From Hymenobacter latericoloratus (GTDB lineage: Bacteria > Bacteroidota > Bacteroidia > Cytophagales > Hymenobacteraceae), in the NCBI RefSeq assembly GCF_014199535.1, contig NZ_JACHNV010000003.1, positions 311,289-375,288 on the forward strand: 64,000 bases of DNA, read 5' to 3'. Shown piece by piece: positions 55,010-63,462 of the stretch; position 1 is the stretch's first letter, and every line of letters begins with the position of its first letter. The notes below the pieces were generated by a model. That model had not been told where the DNA came from. It did not search any database and saw nothing but the letters and a program-made list of their open reading frames with translations. Both the position numbers and the translations under genes were made by a program.

Positions 55010-56776
55010 ATGGAAATCCGCCGCACCTTCGACCTGCTACCCCACCTTATTGCTACCTCGCCCCAGGCCGATTGTCTGGTTGAAAAGAAAGCCGGCACCT
55101 GGCAGCCCCTGAGCACCACCCGCGTGCAGGAGCTGAGCAACCACGTTAGCCTGGGGTTGCGCCAGCTCGGCATTGGGCGCGGCGATAAAGTGGCTATTAT
55201 TTCCGCCAACCGCCCCGAGTGGGTCATTGCTGACTTAGGCATTGCTCAGCTGGGGGCCGTGAGTGTGCCCATGTACCCTACCATTACGGTGGAGGATTAC
55301 CGCCATATCTTCCAGGATGCGGGCGTGCGCGTGGTGCTGGTGCAGGATAAAAAGCTGCTGGCGCGGGTGCAGCAGGCCGTGGCGGGACTGGCGCACGGCC
55401 CCGAGCACATCTTTACCTTCGACAAGCTGGAGGGGGTAGCACATTTTGGTGAGCTGCTGGCGCTGGGCCAGGGCGAAAACCCGGCGGAACTGGAGGCCCT
55501 GAAAGCTGCCGTGCAGCCCGATGACCTGCTCACCCTGATTTACACCTCCGGCACTACCGGTCGGCCCAAGGGCGTAATGCTCAGCCACCGCAACATCCTG
55601 TATAACTGCGAGAACCTGACCGGTTACCTACCCATGCCGGCGGGCCAGAAGGCGTTGAGCTTTCTCCCACTCAGCCATATTTTCGAGCGCACGGCCACCT
55701 ACCTCTACCTGCGGCTGGGCTTTAGCGTGTGGTACGCCGAAAGCGTGGAGCGCATTGCCGACAACCTGCGCGAGGTACAGCCCCAGGTATTTACCACCGT
55801 GCCCCGCCTGCTCGAAAAAATCTACGACAAGATTGTGGCTCAGGGCCAGAAGCTGACCGGCGCTAAGAAAAAGCTGTTCTTCTGGGCCCTGGACCTGGGC
55901 CTGCGCTACGACACGCAGAAAGACCAGGGTTTCTGGTATAATACGCAGCTGGCACTAGCCAATAAGCTGGTGTTCAGCAAGTGGCGCGAAGCCCTGGGCG
56001 GACAGGTGCGCTACATCGTGAGCGGGGGTGGGGCCCTGCAGCCGCGCCTGGCGCGGGTGTTTTGGGCCGCAGGCATCCCTGTAATGGAAGGCTACGGCAT
56101 GACGGAAACCTCGCCCGTAATTGCCGCTTCCCAGCCCGTAGCGGAAGGTAACTTTATCGGGGCAGTAGGCCCTGTCATTCCCGGAGTGGAGGTAAAAATT
56201 GCCCCCGATGGGGAAATCCTGACCCGCTCGCCCTCCGTGATGCAGGGCTACTACAACCGCCCCGACCTCACGGCCGAGGTCATAGACGCCGAAGGCTGGC
56301 TGCATACCGGCGACATCGGCGAGTTTATCCAGGGTATATTCCTCAAAATCACGGACCGCAAAAAGGAGATGTTCAAGACCTCCAACGGTAAGTACGTGGC
56401 CCCGCAGCCCTTGGAGTCCAAGATTTCGGAGTCGCCGCTGGTGGAGCAGGTGATGGTAGTGGGCGAGGGAGAGAAGTACGCGGCGGCTCTGTTGGTGCCA
56501 GCCTTTGCCGAGCTGCGGGCCTGGGCCAAAAGTCACAACCTGCCCACTGACCTCTCCGACGCCGCCCTAGCCGCCCACACCCAGGTGCAGCAGCTCTACG
56601 AGCAGCTCGTGCAGCAGGCCAACGCGGCCTTCGCCCAGTGGGAGCAAATCAAGAAAGTAGCCCTGATACCCACCCTCTGGAGCGTAGAGTCGGGTGAGCT
56701 GACGCCCACTATGAAAGTGAAGCGCAAAATCGTGAGTCAGAATAATCAGCAGCGGATCGAGTCGCTGTTTCGGTAG
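55010..56776 (+). CDS. Long-chain fatty-acid-CoA ligase (AMP-forming)
   Basis: It activates fatty acids to acyl-CoA through an acyl-AMP intermediate. The 588-residue protein has the ATP/AMP motif YTSGTTGRPKG, the GYGMTETSP motif, TGDIGEF and the hinge DRKKEMFKTSNGKYV. The size and the N-terminal form are like FadD15-type synthetases. ATG 55010 (MEIRRTFDLLP) is supported by the -7 box; an earlier start adds only six residues. Soluble or peripheral membrane enzyme. Confidence 0.93.
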   Translation: MEIRRTFDLLPHLIATSPQADCLVEKKAGTWQPLSTTRVQELSNHVSLGLRQLGIGRGDKVAIISANRPEWVIADLGIAQLGAVSVPMYPTITVEDYRHIFQDAGVRVVLVQDKKLLARVQQAVAGLAHGPEHIFTFDKLEGVAHFGELLALGQGENPAELEALKAAVQPDDLLTLIYTSGTTGRPKGVMLSHRNILYNCENLTGYLPMPAGQKALSFLPLSHIFERTATYLYLRLGFSVWYAESVERIADNLREVQPQVFTTVPRLLEKIYDKIVAQGQKLTGAKKKLFFWALDLGLRYDTQKDQGFWYNTQLALANKLVFSKWREALGGQVRYIVSGGGALQPRLARVFWAAGIPVMEGYGMTETSPVIAASQPVAEGNFIGAVGPVIPGVEVKIAPDGEILTRSPSVMQGYYNRPDLTAEVIDAEGWLHTGDIGEFIQGIFLKITDRKKEMFKTSNGKYVAPQPLESKISESPLVEQVMVVGEGEKYAAALLVPAFAELRAWAKSHNLPTDLSDAALAAHTQVQQLYEQLVQQANAAFAQWEQIKKVALIPTLWSVESGELTPTMKVKRKIVSQNNQQRIESLFR

Positions 56777-56790
56777 GGCTAGTCAAACCG

Positions 56791-56872
56791 TTGTCCTTCC
56801 GAGCGGAGCGAAGAATCTGGGTCAATCTACTGTTAGGCTAGCCCAGATTCCTCGCTCCGCTCGGAAGGACAA
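56791..56872. repeat. Intergenic inverted repeat, related family (copy 2)
   Basis: The 31-base arms (56791-56821 and 56842-56872) have one mismatch around a 20-base loop. The arm begins TTGTCCTTCCGAGCGGAGCG, recognisably related to the CTGAGCG-type arms at 52972 and 57637 but with several changes present in both arms. Confidence 0.8.
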
Positions 56873-56976
56873 TGCCCTTCTTTCGACCCTCGATATAGGC
56901 GAATGAATATCTTGCGGATTGTAAATCTTTCTGCCCCGGCGGATGTTATTAAAGCGTACCAGACAGCACTCCCATC

Positions 56977-57150
56977 ATGCGCAAAGACCTGTTTAACTTC
57001 GGTCCGGCTCTCGGTTACTTCTTCCGCAAGCCCGATCCTACCCGCCACACCAATTTCAACCTGCGCACCATGCACTTCATCAATAAGCTGAGCATGGCCA
57101 TGTTCCTGGTGGGCTTTATCATTCTGCTCTACCGCTGGTTTCTCCGCTAG
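56977..57150 (+). CDS. 57-residue single-pass membrane protein (DUF6728-like)
   Basis: ATG 56977 to TAG 57150 encodes 57 residues. The N-terminus is MRKDLFNFGPALGYFFRK, followed by a polar stretch and one transmembrane helix (about 39-53, FLVGFIILLYRWF). This layout matches a small conserved Bacteroidota membrane protein family (DUF6728, by recall). A terminator follows directly, which supports a real transcript. Function unknown. Confidence 0.75.
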   Translation: MRKDLFNFGPALGYFFRKPDPTRHTNFNLRTMHFINKLSMAMFLVGFIILLYRWFLR

Positions 57151-57169
57151 TTGCCAGCCTTTCTACTAG

Positions 57170-57210
57170 AAGACCGCCCGGCTCCTCTCTCCAGCCCGGC
57201 GGTCTTTTTT
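57170..57210 (+). terminator. Terminator of the small membrane protein gene
   Basis: Stem with arms AGACCGCC and GGCGGTCT, plus a GC-rich inner helix with one mismatched pair, then a T run. Confidence 0.8.
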
Positions 57211-57235
57211 GCGTGGATGCGTTTACTTAGCGGCC

Positions 57236-57619
57236 ATGAACATTGAAGACTTCCGCGACTACTGCCTGCTGAAAGCCGGCGTCACCGAAGAAACCCCCTT
57301 TGGGCCTGACACGCTGGTATTTAAAGTAGGAGGCAAGGTGTTCGCTCTTACCGACATCAATACCTTCGGCAGCATTAACCTGAAGTGTGACCCGGAGCGA
57401 GCCCAGGAACTGCGCGAGCAGCACGACTACGTGCTACCTGGTTTCCACATGAATAAGAAGCACTGGAATACCGTGCTCATGGGTACAGGCATTCCCGGCC
57501 GGCAGTTGCGCGAGCTGATTGATCATTCCTACGACTTGGTCCGCGCTTCCCTACCCCGGAAACAGCGAGAGGAGCTGGCCGCTGCTGAGCAGGAAGGGGA
57601 GTCGTCTTCGGAAATATAG
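57236..57619 (+). CDS. MmcQ/YjbR family DNA-binding protein
   Basis: A 127-residue protein of the CyaY-like MmcQ/YjbR family. Typical elements are the N-terminal helix EDFRDYCLLKAGV, the strand VFKVGGKVFAL, NLKCDPERAQELRE and HMNKKHWNTV. Members bind double-stranded DNA through this compact fold, but their role is not known. ATG 57236 is chosen because the family begins there. It lies 26 bases after the preceding terminator. Confidence 0.88.
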   Translation: MNIEDFRDYCLLKAGVTEETPFGPDTLVFKVGGKVFALTDINTFGSINLKCDPERAQELREQHDYVLPGFHMNKKHWNTVLMGTGIPGRQLRELIDHSYDLVRASLPRKQREELAAAEQEGESSSEI

Positions 57620-57636
57620 ATAGGAAGAAAGATTAG

Positions 57637-57735
57637 TGCCATCCTGAGCGTAGCGAAGGACCTTACCACGTCTGCATGAGGCGAAAGGCGACCTGTTCTG
57701 GCGTGATAAGGTCCTTCGCTGCGCTCAGGATGACA
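57637..57735. repeat. Intergenic inverted repeat, CTGAGCG family (copy 3)
   Basis: The 34-base arms (57637-57670 and 57702-57735) have three mismatches around a 31-base loop. Read inward from the right end the arm begins TGTCATCCTGAGCGCAGCG, very close to copy 1 at 52972. It lies between two genes in the same orientation. Confidence 0.8.
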
Positions 57736-57807
57736 GGTGGGCTTGGTATTGATTATAACAAGTGCCTACTGCTTTTTCGTGAGCTTTTCAGCTTGCTCAA
57801 AACCTTG

Positions 57808-57828
57808 CTGTAACTATTGTGGTTACAG
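57808..57828. promoter_or_regulatory. Operator CTGTAAC-N7-GTTACAG before the Rrf2 gene
   Basis: Perfect 7-base arms with a 7-base spacer, 63 bases before the Rrf2 start. The same arms and spacing recur at 58352-58372 before the next gene. A word one mismatch from a -7 box (TATAGTTG) follows. Confidence 0.8.
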
Positions 57829-57891
57829 CTATATAGTTGCCCCGCCGCGCGGTAGCAATTACCAAGGCGAAGATGCCGCTTACCATCCATC

Positions 57892-58335
57892 ATGCAGATT
57901 AGCAGCCGTTTCTCCGTCGCCGTACACGTTCTTTCCCTGCTGGCCTTGCAGCAGGAAGATGACGTATTGCTGACCTCAGAACGGATGGCGGGGAGCGTGA
58001 ATACCAACCCCGTTGTGATACGGCGCTTACTAGGGCAGCTCAAAAAGGCGGGGCTGGTGGAAGTGCGTCCTGCTTCGGGCGGCACCTTCCTGACGCGCCA
58101 ACCGGCGGCCATTTCTCTGCTCGATGTGTACCGGGCGGTAGAGGTAGTAGGGGAAGGACAGCTGTTCAGCGTTCATGACAAGCCCCTGCAGGCCTGCTTG
58201 GTAGGCCGCAATATTCAGTCGGCGCTCGATGCTACCCTGCAGCGCGCTCAAAACGCGCTGGAACAGGTATTGGCCGGTGTCACCCTGCAACAAGTCACCA
58301 CCGAAATCATGTCGCAGGAAAACCTGAAAAATTAA
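57892..58335 (+). CDS. Rrf2-family transcriptional regulator (YwnA type)
   Basis: A 147-residue winged-helix repressor. The N-terminal MQISSRFSVAVHVLSLLAL, the recognition-helix region RRLLGQLKKAGLV and the wing segment SGGTFL are typical of Rrf2 proteins. Iron-sulfur ligands (three cysteines) are absent; the only cysteine is C102 in ACLVGR, at the site where YwnA-like members carry one. It is therefore a likely thiol sensor. It probably binds the operator pair that flanks it and so controls itself and the NAD(P)-binding gene downstream. Confidence 0.88.
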   Translation: MQISSRFSVAVHVLSLLALQQEDDVLLTSERMAGSVNTNPVVIRRLLGQLKKAGLVEVRPASGGTFLTRQPAAISLLDVYRAVEVVGEGQLFSVHDKPLQACLVGRNIQSALDATLQRAQNALEQVLAGVTLQQVTTEIMSQENLKN

Positions 58336-58351
58336 ATTTTTTTGCCCTGAA

Positions 58352-58372
58352 CTGTAACAATGATAGTTACAG
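58352..58372. promoter_or_regulatory. Operator CTGTAAC-N7-GTTACAG before the NAD(P)-binding gene
   Basis: Same arms and spacing as 57808-57828, 34 bases before the start at 58407. A TTTG (58341-58344) sits just upstream, so the operator overlaps the likely -7 region. Confidence 0.8.
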
Positions 58373-58406
58373 CCAGTTTCCGTTTCTCACTTCACTTACC
58401 TACCCC

Positions 58407-59057
58407 ATGAAAATTGCCCTCATTGGTGCTACCGGCTTTGTTGGTCCGAAACTGCTGCGCGAAGCCCTCAACCGCGGTCATCAGGTAACGGCCATCGTGC
58501 GCGACCCCGCCAAACTCACCGAGCAACACGAAAACCTGACGGTAGTAACCGGCGACGTAAACCAGGTGGACGAGCTGGCCCAGCAGCTGGCCGGCCACGA
58601 CGTAGTGCTAAGCTCCTTTAACGCTGGCTGGACCAACCCCAACCTGTACGAGGATTTCCTGCAGGGCTCCCGCAACATTCAAGCGGCCACCGAAAAATCG
58701 GGGGTGAAGCGCCTGATAGCCATTGGCGGCGCGGGCAGCCTCTACATCAACGGCCAGCAGTTGGTGGATGGCCCGGAGTTTCCGGCCAACATCAAGCCCG
58801 GCGCCACCGCCGCCCGCGACTACCTCACCGAGCTCAAGCAGAACGATACGCTGGACTGGACGTTCTTCAGCCCCGCCATTGAGATGCACCAGGGTATCAC
58901 CACGGGCCGCACCGGGCACTACCGCCTCGGCACTGAAAGCCCCGTCTTCAACGAAGAAGGCCGCAGCGTCCTCTCCGCTGAAGACCTGGCCATTGCCCTC
59001 CTCGACGAGGTAGAACACCCCAAGCACATCCGCCAACGCTTCACGGCGGCGTATTAG
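58407..59057 (+). CDS. NAD(P)-binding oxidoreductase (YwnB-like)
   Basis: A 216-residue atypical SDR / NmrA-like protein. The cofactor loop GATGFVGPKLL is at about 7-17, with SSFNAGW and an AIGGAGSLY turn, and no classical Tyr-x3-Lys. It resembles B. subtilis YwnB, encoded beside the Rrf2 protein YwnA, so the gene pair is likely a conserved stress-response unit. A matching operator before this gene suggests direct control by the upstream Rrf2 protein. Substrate unknown; NAD(P)H-dependent flavin or quinone reduction is possible. Confidence 0.85.
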   Translation: MKIALIGATGFVGPKLLREALNRGHQVTAIVRDPAKLTEQHENLTVVTGDVNQVDELAQQLAGHDVVLSSFNAGWTNPNLYEDFLQGSRNIQAATEKSGVKRLIAIGGAGSLYINGQQLVDGPEFPANIKPGATAARDYLTELKQNDTLDWTFFSPAIEMHQGITTGRTGHYRLGTESPVFNEEGRSVLSAEDLAIALLDEVEHPKHIRQRFTAAY

Positions 59058-59065
59058 AAACTAAA

Positions 59066-59219
59066 GCTAGAAAGTTAGTTCCCCTCCTCAGATGAGGAGG
59101 GGTTAGGGGTGGTTGATGAATGGTCGAACGATACTAGAGCTAGAAGCTAAATAACGTTCAACGAGTAGTCAACCACCCCTAACCCCTCCTCATCTGAGGA
59201 GGGGAACTAACTTTCTAGC
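59066..59219. repeat. 154-bp element with perfect 51-base inverted arms
   Basis: The arms 59066-59116 and 59169-59219 are perfect inverted copies (51 of 51). Each arm contains an inner palindrome CCCCTCCTCA-GA-TGAGGAGGGG and the word TTAGGGGTGGTTGA. The loop is 52 bases. No coding frame. The perfect match indicates recent insertion or ongoing correction between arms. Confidence 0.85.
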
Positions 59220-59234
59220 TCTAGCTAGAAACTA

Positions 59235-59266
59235 AAAGGCCCACCAGAGAAATCCGGCAGGCCTTT
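59235..59266. terminator. Terminator beside leuS
   Basis: A weak stem AAAGGCC with GGCCTTT, then T residues. Probably serves leuS on the minus strand. Confidence 0.55.
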
Positions 59267-59289
59267 GTTTTAACCAATGAGGGTAGGGG

Positions 59290-62067
59290 TTACACTACCA
59301 CGTTCACCATGCGGCCGGGCACTACAATTACCTTCTTGGCTTCTTTGCCTTCGGCGTAGCGGGCCAAAATGTCGGTGGCACGTACGGCTGCCTCTATTTC
59401 GGCGGCGGTAGCGGTGGCCGGGAATTGCAGCTGCTCGCGCACCTTGCCGTTGATGGCTACCGGGTAGTTCACGGTATCTTCCACCAAGTATTCCTCCCGG
59501 AACTCGGGGTAGGAAGCCGAGCTGATGGAGCCAGCTTCATGACCGAGCTTCTGCCACAGCTCCTCGGCCAAGTGCGGGGCGTAGGGAGAAATGAGCACCA
59601 CTAGCGGCTCGAGAACGGCGCGGTTGTGCGTGTTCAGGGCCGTCAGCTCGTTCACTGTAATCATCAGGGCGCTGACGGTGGTGTTGAACGAGAACTTCTC
59701 GATGTCTTCTTCTACCTTCTTGATGGCCTTGTGCAAGGCCTTCAGCTCAGCAGGTTTCGGCGTTTCGTCGGTTACGGCGAAGTCGCCATCCTGGGGGTGG
59801 TAGAGGCGCCAGAGCTTCTTGAGGAAGCCCGCTACCCCGCTCATGCCATTGGTATTCCAGGGCTTGAACTGTTCCAGCGGCCCGAGGAACATCTCGTACA
59901 AGCGCAGCGCATCGGCCCCGAACTTCTCAATGAGCGTGTCCGGATTCACCACGTTATACTTCGACTTCGACATCTTCTCGACTTCAACACCGCATACATA
60001 GGCGCCGTTGTCCTCAAGAATAAACTCCGCGTTGGCGTACTCCTCGCGCCAGTTTTTGAAAGCGTTAATGTCGAGTACGTCGTTCTCCACGATGTTCACG
60101 TCCACATGCAAAGCGGTGGTTTCATACTGATCTTTTTTGCCTAGTGTCACGAACGTGTTGGTGCCGTTGATGCGATACACGAAGTTCGAGCGGCCCAGAA
60201 TCATGCCTTGGTTGATGAGCTTTTGGAAGGGCTCATGAGCGGTTACCAGGCCGAGGTCTTTGAGGAAGAGGTGCCAGAAGCGGGAGTAGAGCAAGTGGCC
60301 CGTAGCATGCTCTGCACCACCGAGATATAGATCTACTTGCTGCCAGTATTGCTCAGCCTCCTGGCCCACGAAACGCTCGTTATTCTGTGGGTCCATGTAA
60401 CGCAGGAAGTACCAGGAGGAGCCAGCCCAGCCGGGCATGGTGCTCAGCTCGTAGTCGTACTGGCCCTTGTACTTCCAGTCCTTGGCGCGGGCCAGGGGCG
60501 GCTCGCCGGTTTCGGTAGGCTTGTACTCATCGATTTCCGGGAGCACCAGGGGTAGGTCGGCCTCGGCCACGCCGTAGGCCACACCGTCCTTGTAGTAGAT
60601 TGGGATGGGCTCGCCCCAGTAGCGCTGGCGGCCGAAGATGGCGTCGCGGAGGCGGAAGTTCACCTTGCCTTTGCCGATGCCGCTCTCTTCCAGCTGCTGA
60701 ATCAGGGTTTGCGTAGCTTCCTTGTAGCCCATGCCCTGAATAAGGCCGTGCAGGTAGGTGCCTTCCTTGGTCGGGTCGGCCTGCTCCTCAATCTGCTGCT
60801 GATCCACTACCTGCACGATGGGCAGGTGGAAGTGCTTGGCAAACACGTAGTCGCGCTGGTCGCCGCTGGGCACGGCCATCACGGCGCCGGTGCCGTAGCC
60901 GGCCAGCACATAATCGGCAATCCAGATCTGGATGGGCTCGTTGGTGAAGGGATTCAGGGCGTACGCGCCGGTAAAAGCGCCCGATACGGTTTTAGTATCG
61001 GCCATCCGGTCGCGCTCCGAGCGACGCTTCGTAGCGTCGATGTATTCCTGAATAGTAGCTTGCTGCTCAGGGGTAGTCAACTCGGCAACCAGCTCGTGCT
61101 CCGGCGCCAGCACCAGGAAGGTAGCGCCGTAAATGGTGTCCACGCGGGTGGTGTACACCTTGATCTGCGCCTGCTCGTGGCCCTGCACCGCGAAGGTTAC
61201 CTCGGCCCCGATGCTCTTGCCAATCCAGTTGCGCTGCATTTCCTTTACCGCCTCGGGCCAGTCGATGGTATCGAGGCCCTGGAGCAAACGGTCGGCGTAG
61301 GCCGTGATGCGCAGGTTCCACTGCGGCATTAACCGACGTTCCACGGGGAACCCGCCGCGCTCCGAGAGGCCATCTTTCACCTCATCATTGCTGAGCACCG
61401 TGCCCAGGCCGGCGCACCAGTTCACGTAGGTGTCTGACTGGTAGGCGAGTCGGTAGGAGTGGACGGCCTGGAGCTTCTGCTTTTCGTTAAATAGCTGCCA
61501 CTGGCCCGCCGTGAAAACCTGCCGCTCTTCCTCGTCGCCGGCCGCGCGAATTTCCTCGCTGCCCGATTCGGCAAACCGCTTCGTAAGCTCCGAAATCGGC
61601 TCGGCACGGTCAGTGTCGAGGTTATACCAGCTATTGAACAGCTTGAGGAAAATCCACTGCGTCCATTTGTAGTAGCTGGGGTCAGAGGTGCGCACCTCCC
61701 GGCTCCAGTCGTAGCTGAACCCCAGGGAGTTAAGCTGCCGGATGTAGGTGTCGATGTTCTGCTCGGTGGTAATAGCAGGGTGCTGACCGGTCTGGATGGC
61801 GTACTGCTCGGCGGGCAGGCCAAACGAGTCGAAGCCCATGGGATGCAGCACGTTAAAGCCCTGCAGGCGCTTGTAGCGCGACACAATATCGGAGGCGATG
61901 TACCCTAGTGGGTGGCCTACGTGCAGCCCTGCCCCGGAGGGGTAGGGGAACATATCCAGTACGTAGTATTTGGGCTTATCCGGCTGGTTTTCAGCCTTAA
62001 AGGTATTGTGCTCTTTCCAGTGGGCTTGCCACTTCTTCTCGATATCCTGGGGATGGTAACCGGGCAT
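59290..62067 (-). CDS. leuS: Leucine-tRNA ligase
   Basis: It charges tRNA-Leu with leucine. The 925-residue class I synthetase has the HIGH-type motif HVGH (49-52), an editing (CP1) domain in the middle, KMSKS at 698-702 and a C-terminal anticodon-binding domain. ATG 62067 ([14 protein letters not shown]) is preferred; an in-frame TTG 39 bases upstream is not conserved. It is the only synthetase in the window. Confidence 0.98.
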   Translation of the reverse strand: MPGYHPQDIEKKWQAHWKEHNTFKAENQPDKPKYYVLDMFPYPSGAGLHVGHPLGYIASDIVSRYKRLQGFNVLHPMGFDSFGLPAEQYAIQTGQHPAITTEQNIDTYIRQLNSLGFSYDWSREVRTSDPSYYKWTQWIFLKLFNSWYNLDTDRAEPISELTKRFAESGSEEIRAAGDEEERQVFTAGQWQLFNEKQKLQAVHSYRLAYQSDTYVNWCAGLGTVLSNDEVKDGLSERGGFPVERRLMPQWNLRITAYADRLLQGLDTIDWPEAVKEMQRNWIGKSIGAEVTFAVQGHEQAQIKVYTTRVDTIYGATFLVLAPEHELVAELTTPEQQATIQEYIDATKRRSERDRMADTKTVSGAFTGAYALNPFTNEPIQIWIADYVLAGYGTGAVMAVPSGDQRDYVFAKHFHLPIVQVVDQQQIEEQADPTKEGTYLHGLIQGMGYKEATQTLIQQLEESGIGKGKVNFRLRDAIFGRQRYWGEPIPIYYKDGVAYGVAEADLPLVLPEIDEYKPTETGEPPLARAKDWKYKGQYDYELSTMPGWAGSSWYFLRYMDPQNNERFVGQEAEQYWQQVDLYLGGAEHATGHLLYSRFWHLFLKDLGLVTAHEPFQKLINQGMILGRSNFVYRINGTNTFVTLGKKDQYETTALHVDVNIVENDVLDINAFKNWREEYANAEFILEDNGAYVCGVEVEKMSKSKYNVVNPDTLIEKFGADALRLYEMFLGPLEQFKPWNTNGMSGVAGFLKKLWRLYHPQDGDFAVTDETPKPAELKALHKAIKKVEEDIEKFSFNTTVSALMITVNELTALNTHNRAVLEPLVVLISPYAPHLAEELWQKLGHEAGSISSASYPEFREEYLVEDTVNYPVAINGKVREQLQFPATATAAEIEAAVRATDILARYAEGKEAKKVIVVPGRMVNVVV

Positions 62068-62213
62068 GATGTACAGCTTCGTTGTAGCCGGCGAAAATAC
62101 GGGCAATTGGCGGGAATGGCTAATGCTGTTCCATACCGGGCTCAGCTGCGGGTTCTCCCAGGGGTAGGAAACGGACTGGACCGGGGTAGTGGCGCTATTA
62201 TGAGAGCTGTTCG

Positions 62214-63251
62214 TTACAACCCGGCAGTGGTGTAGCCTAGTACGGCCGTTTCGCCGGTGTCGGACAGGACGAAAGATTCGCTGCTAGGAGCCATTTCGTA
62301 GCGCATCACCACGTCGGTTTCAAAGGCAATAAAATACCGGCACAGCAGGTCCAGTGCCCGCGACTGCCAGGAGGTAGTATCTAAGTACACCTCCAGTTCG
62401 GCGGTCGAGAGGTGAAGCAAGCGGATTTCCAGCGCCGGCAGGGTTTCCTGGTAGCCCCCGCTCAGCACGAAGTCGCGGCCCAGCTCGCCAAAGCCGAGGG
62501 TTGCGCCCTGGCTCGTTGAACCCGCAGGTAAGGCTTCGGGGGCGAAATGCAGCGGGGCCACCGGGCGCAGGCGCACGGGCACGCCCAGAATGCTTTCAAA
62601 TACTTGCTGGGTGCGGGGCAGGTCGCCGACAATCCGGTGGGCCAGGGGTAGCAGGTAGAGCAGGGTGGCAATATGCTGAGCAGGAAACGTACGGTCCAGC
62701 TCCCAGAAGCGCGCCAGTACCTCATTATACCACTGCCCCGAAATACTGGTCATGTAGTGCCGCTCTTCTTCCTCCAGCAGCACCCGGAAGCGGTAGAACT
62801 CCTGCTCAAAAGGCGCGAAAAAGCGGCGCGTAGCCTTTTCGCGGCGGCGTTGGGCCTGAATATCTTCCACCATGCTGCGCACGCCGTGCTGGTTGGGGTT
62901 GCCAGGCTGGTGAAACAGCTGCTGGGGTAAAGCGTCGTAGAGGCCTTCGCGGTGTACCTCCACCACGGTTTTAGGGTCTTGCCACCGCTCGGCCTGCTCC
63001 TCGCTTACCGTACCAATATCAGCCCGGTAGCGGCGGGCAAACAGGCTCACCGGCCGGATAATGAAGTCATTGAAGCGGTAGCCATGGGCCAGCAAATCGC
63101 CGAGGACTACCTCCAGGCGCAGATCAAACCCTTGGCGACGCAGCTGCTGCAGGAGGACCACGGGTGTAGCAGTTGGGGCCGAAGCAGGGGGTAGGGCGGC
63201 ACGAATCAATCGAGTATCAAAATGAAATACATCCGCGCTGGGGTTTGGCAT
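62214..63251 (-). CDS. TssG-like type VI secretion baseplate protein
   Basis: A 345-residue cytoplasmic protein starting at ATG 63251. The N-terminal part has the pattern [17 protein letters not shown] then [14 protein letters not shown], which recalls TssG of Bacteroidota type VI systems. A helical middle contains [19 protein letters not shown], and many short strands follow. TssG is a wedge subunit of the contractile baseplate. The call rests on remembered pattern and on the neighbouring tssN-like gene; there is no catalytic motif to confirm it. Confidence 0.55.
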   Translation of the reverse strand: MPNPSADVFHFDTRLIRAALPPASAPTATPVVLLQQLRRQGFDLRLEVVLGDLLAHGYRFNDFIIRPVSLFARRYRADIGTVSEEQAERWQDPKTVVEVHREGLYDALPQQLFHQPGNPNQHGVRSMVEDIQAQRRREKATRRFFAPFEQEFYRFRVLLEEEERHYMTSISGQWYNEVLARFWELDRTFPAQHIATLLYLLPLAHRIVGDLPRTQQVFESILGVPVRLRPVAPLHFAPEALPAGSTSQGATLGFGELGRDFVLSGGYQETLPALEIRLLHLSTAELEVYLDTTSWQSRALDLLCRYFIAFETDVVMRYEMAPSSESFVLSDTGETAVLGYTTAGL

Positions 63252-63462
63252 ACTATCTTTTTTCTGACAACTTACAATCGATTGGCTAGTACTGAAAAAG
63301 CCGGAACCAACGCTCTGATTCTCTTAACTCAGGTAAGCGGAGTACGTTAATCAGGCTTTCAGGTCGTCAATATTATACAATCGGCCAGAAGTTCGGGCGG
63401 CATTCTTTCCGCGCCGGCTTTCTCCCCGACCTCATCCTTATCCATTACCCATAGTAGCACAA

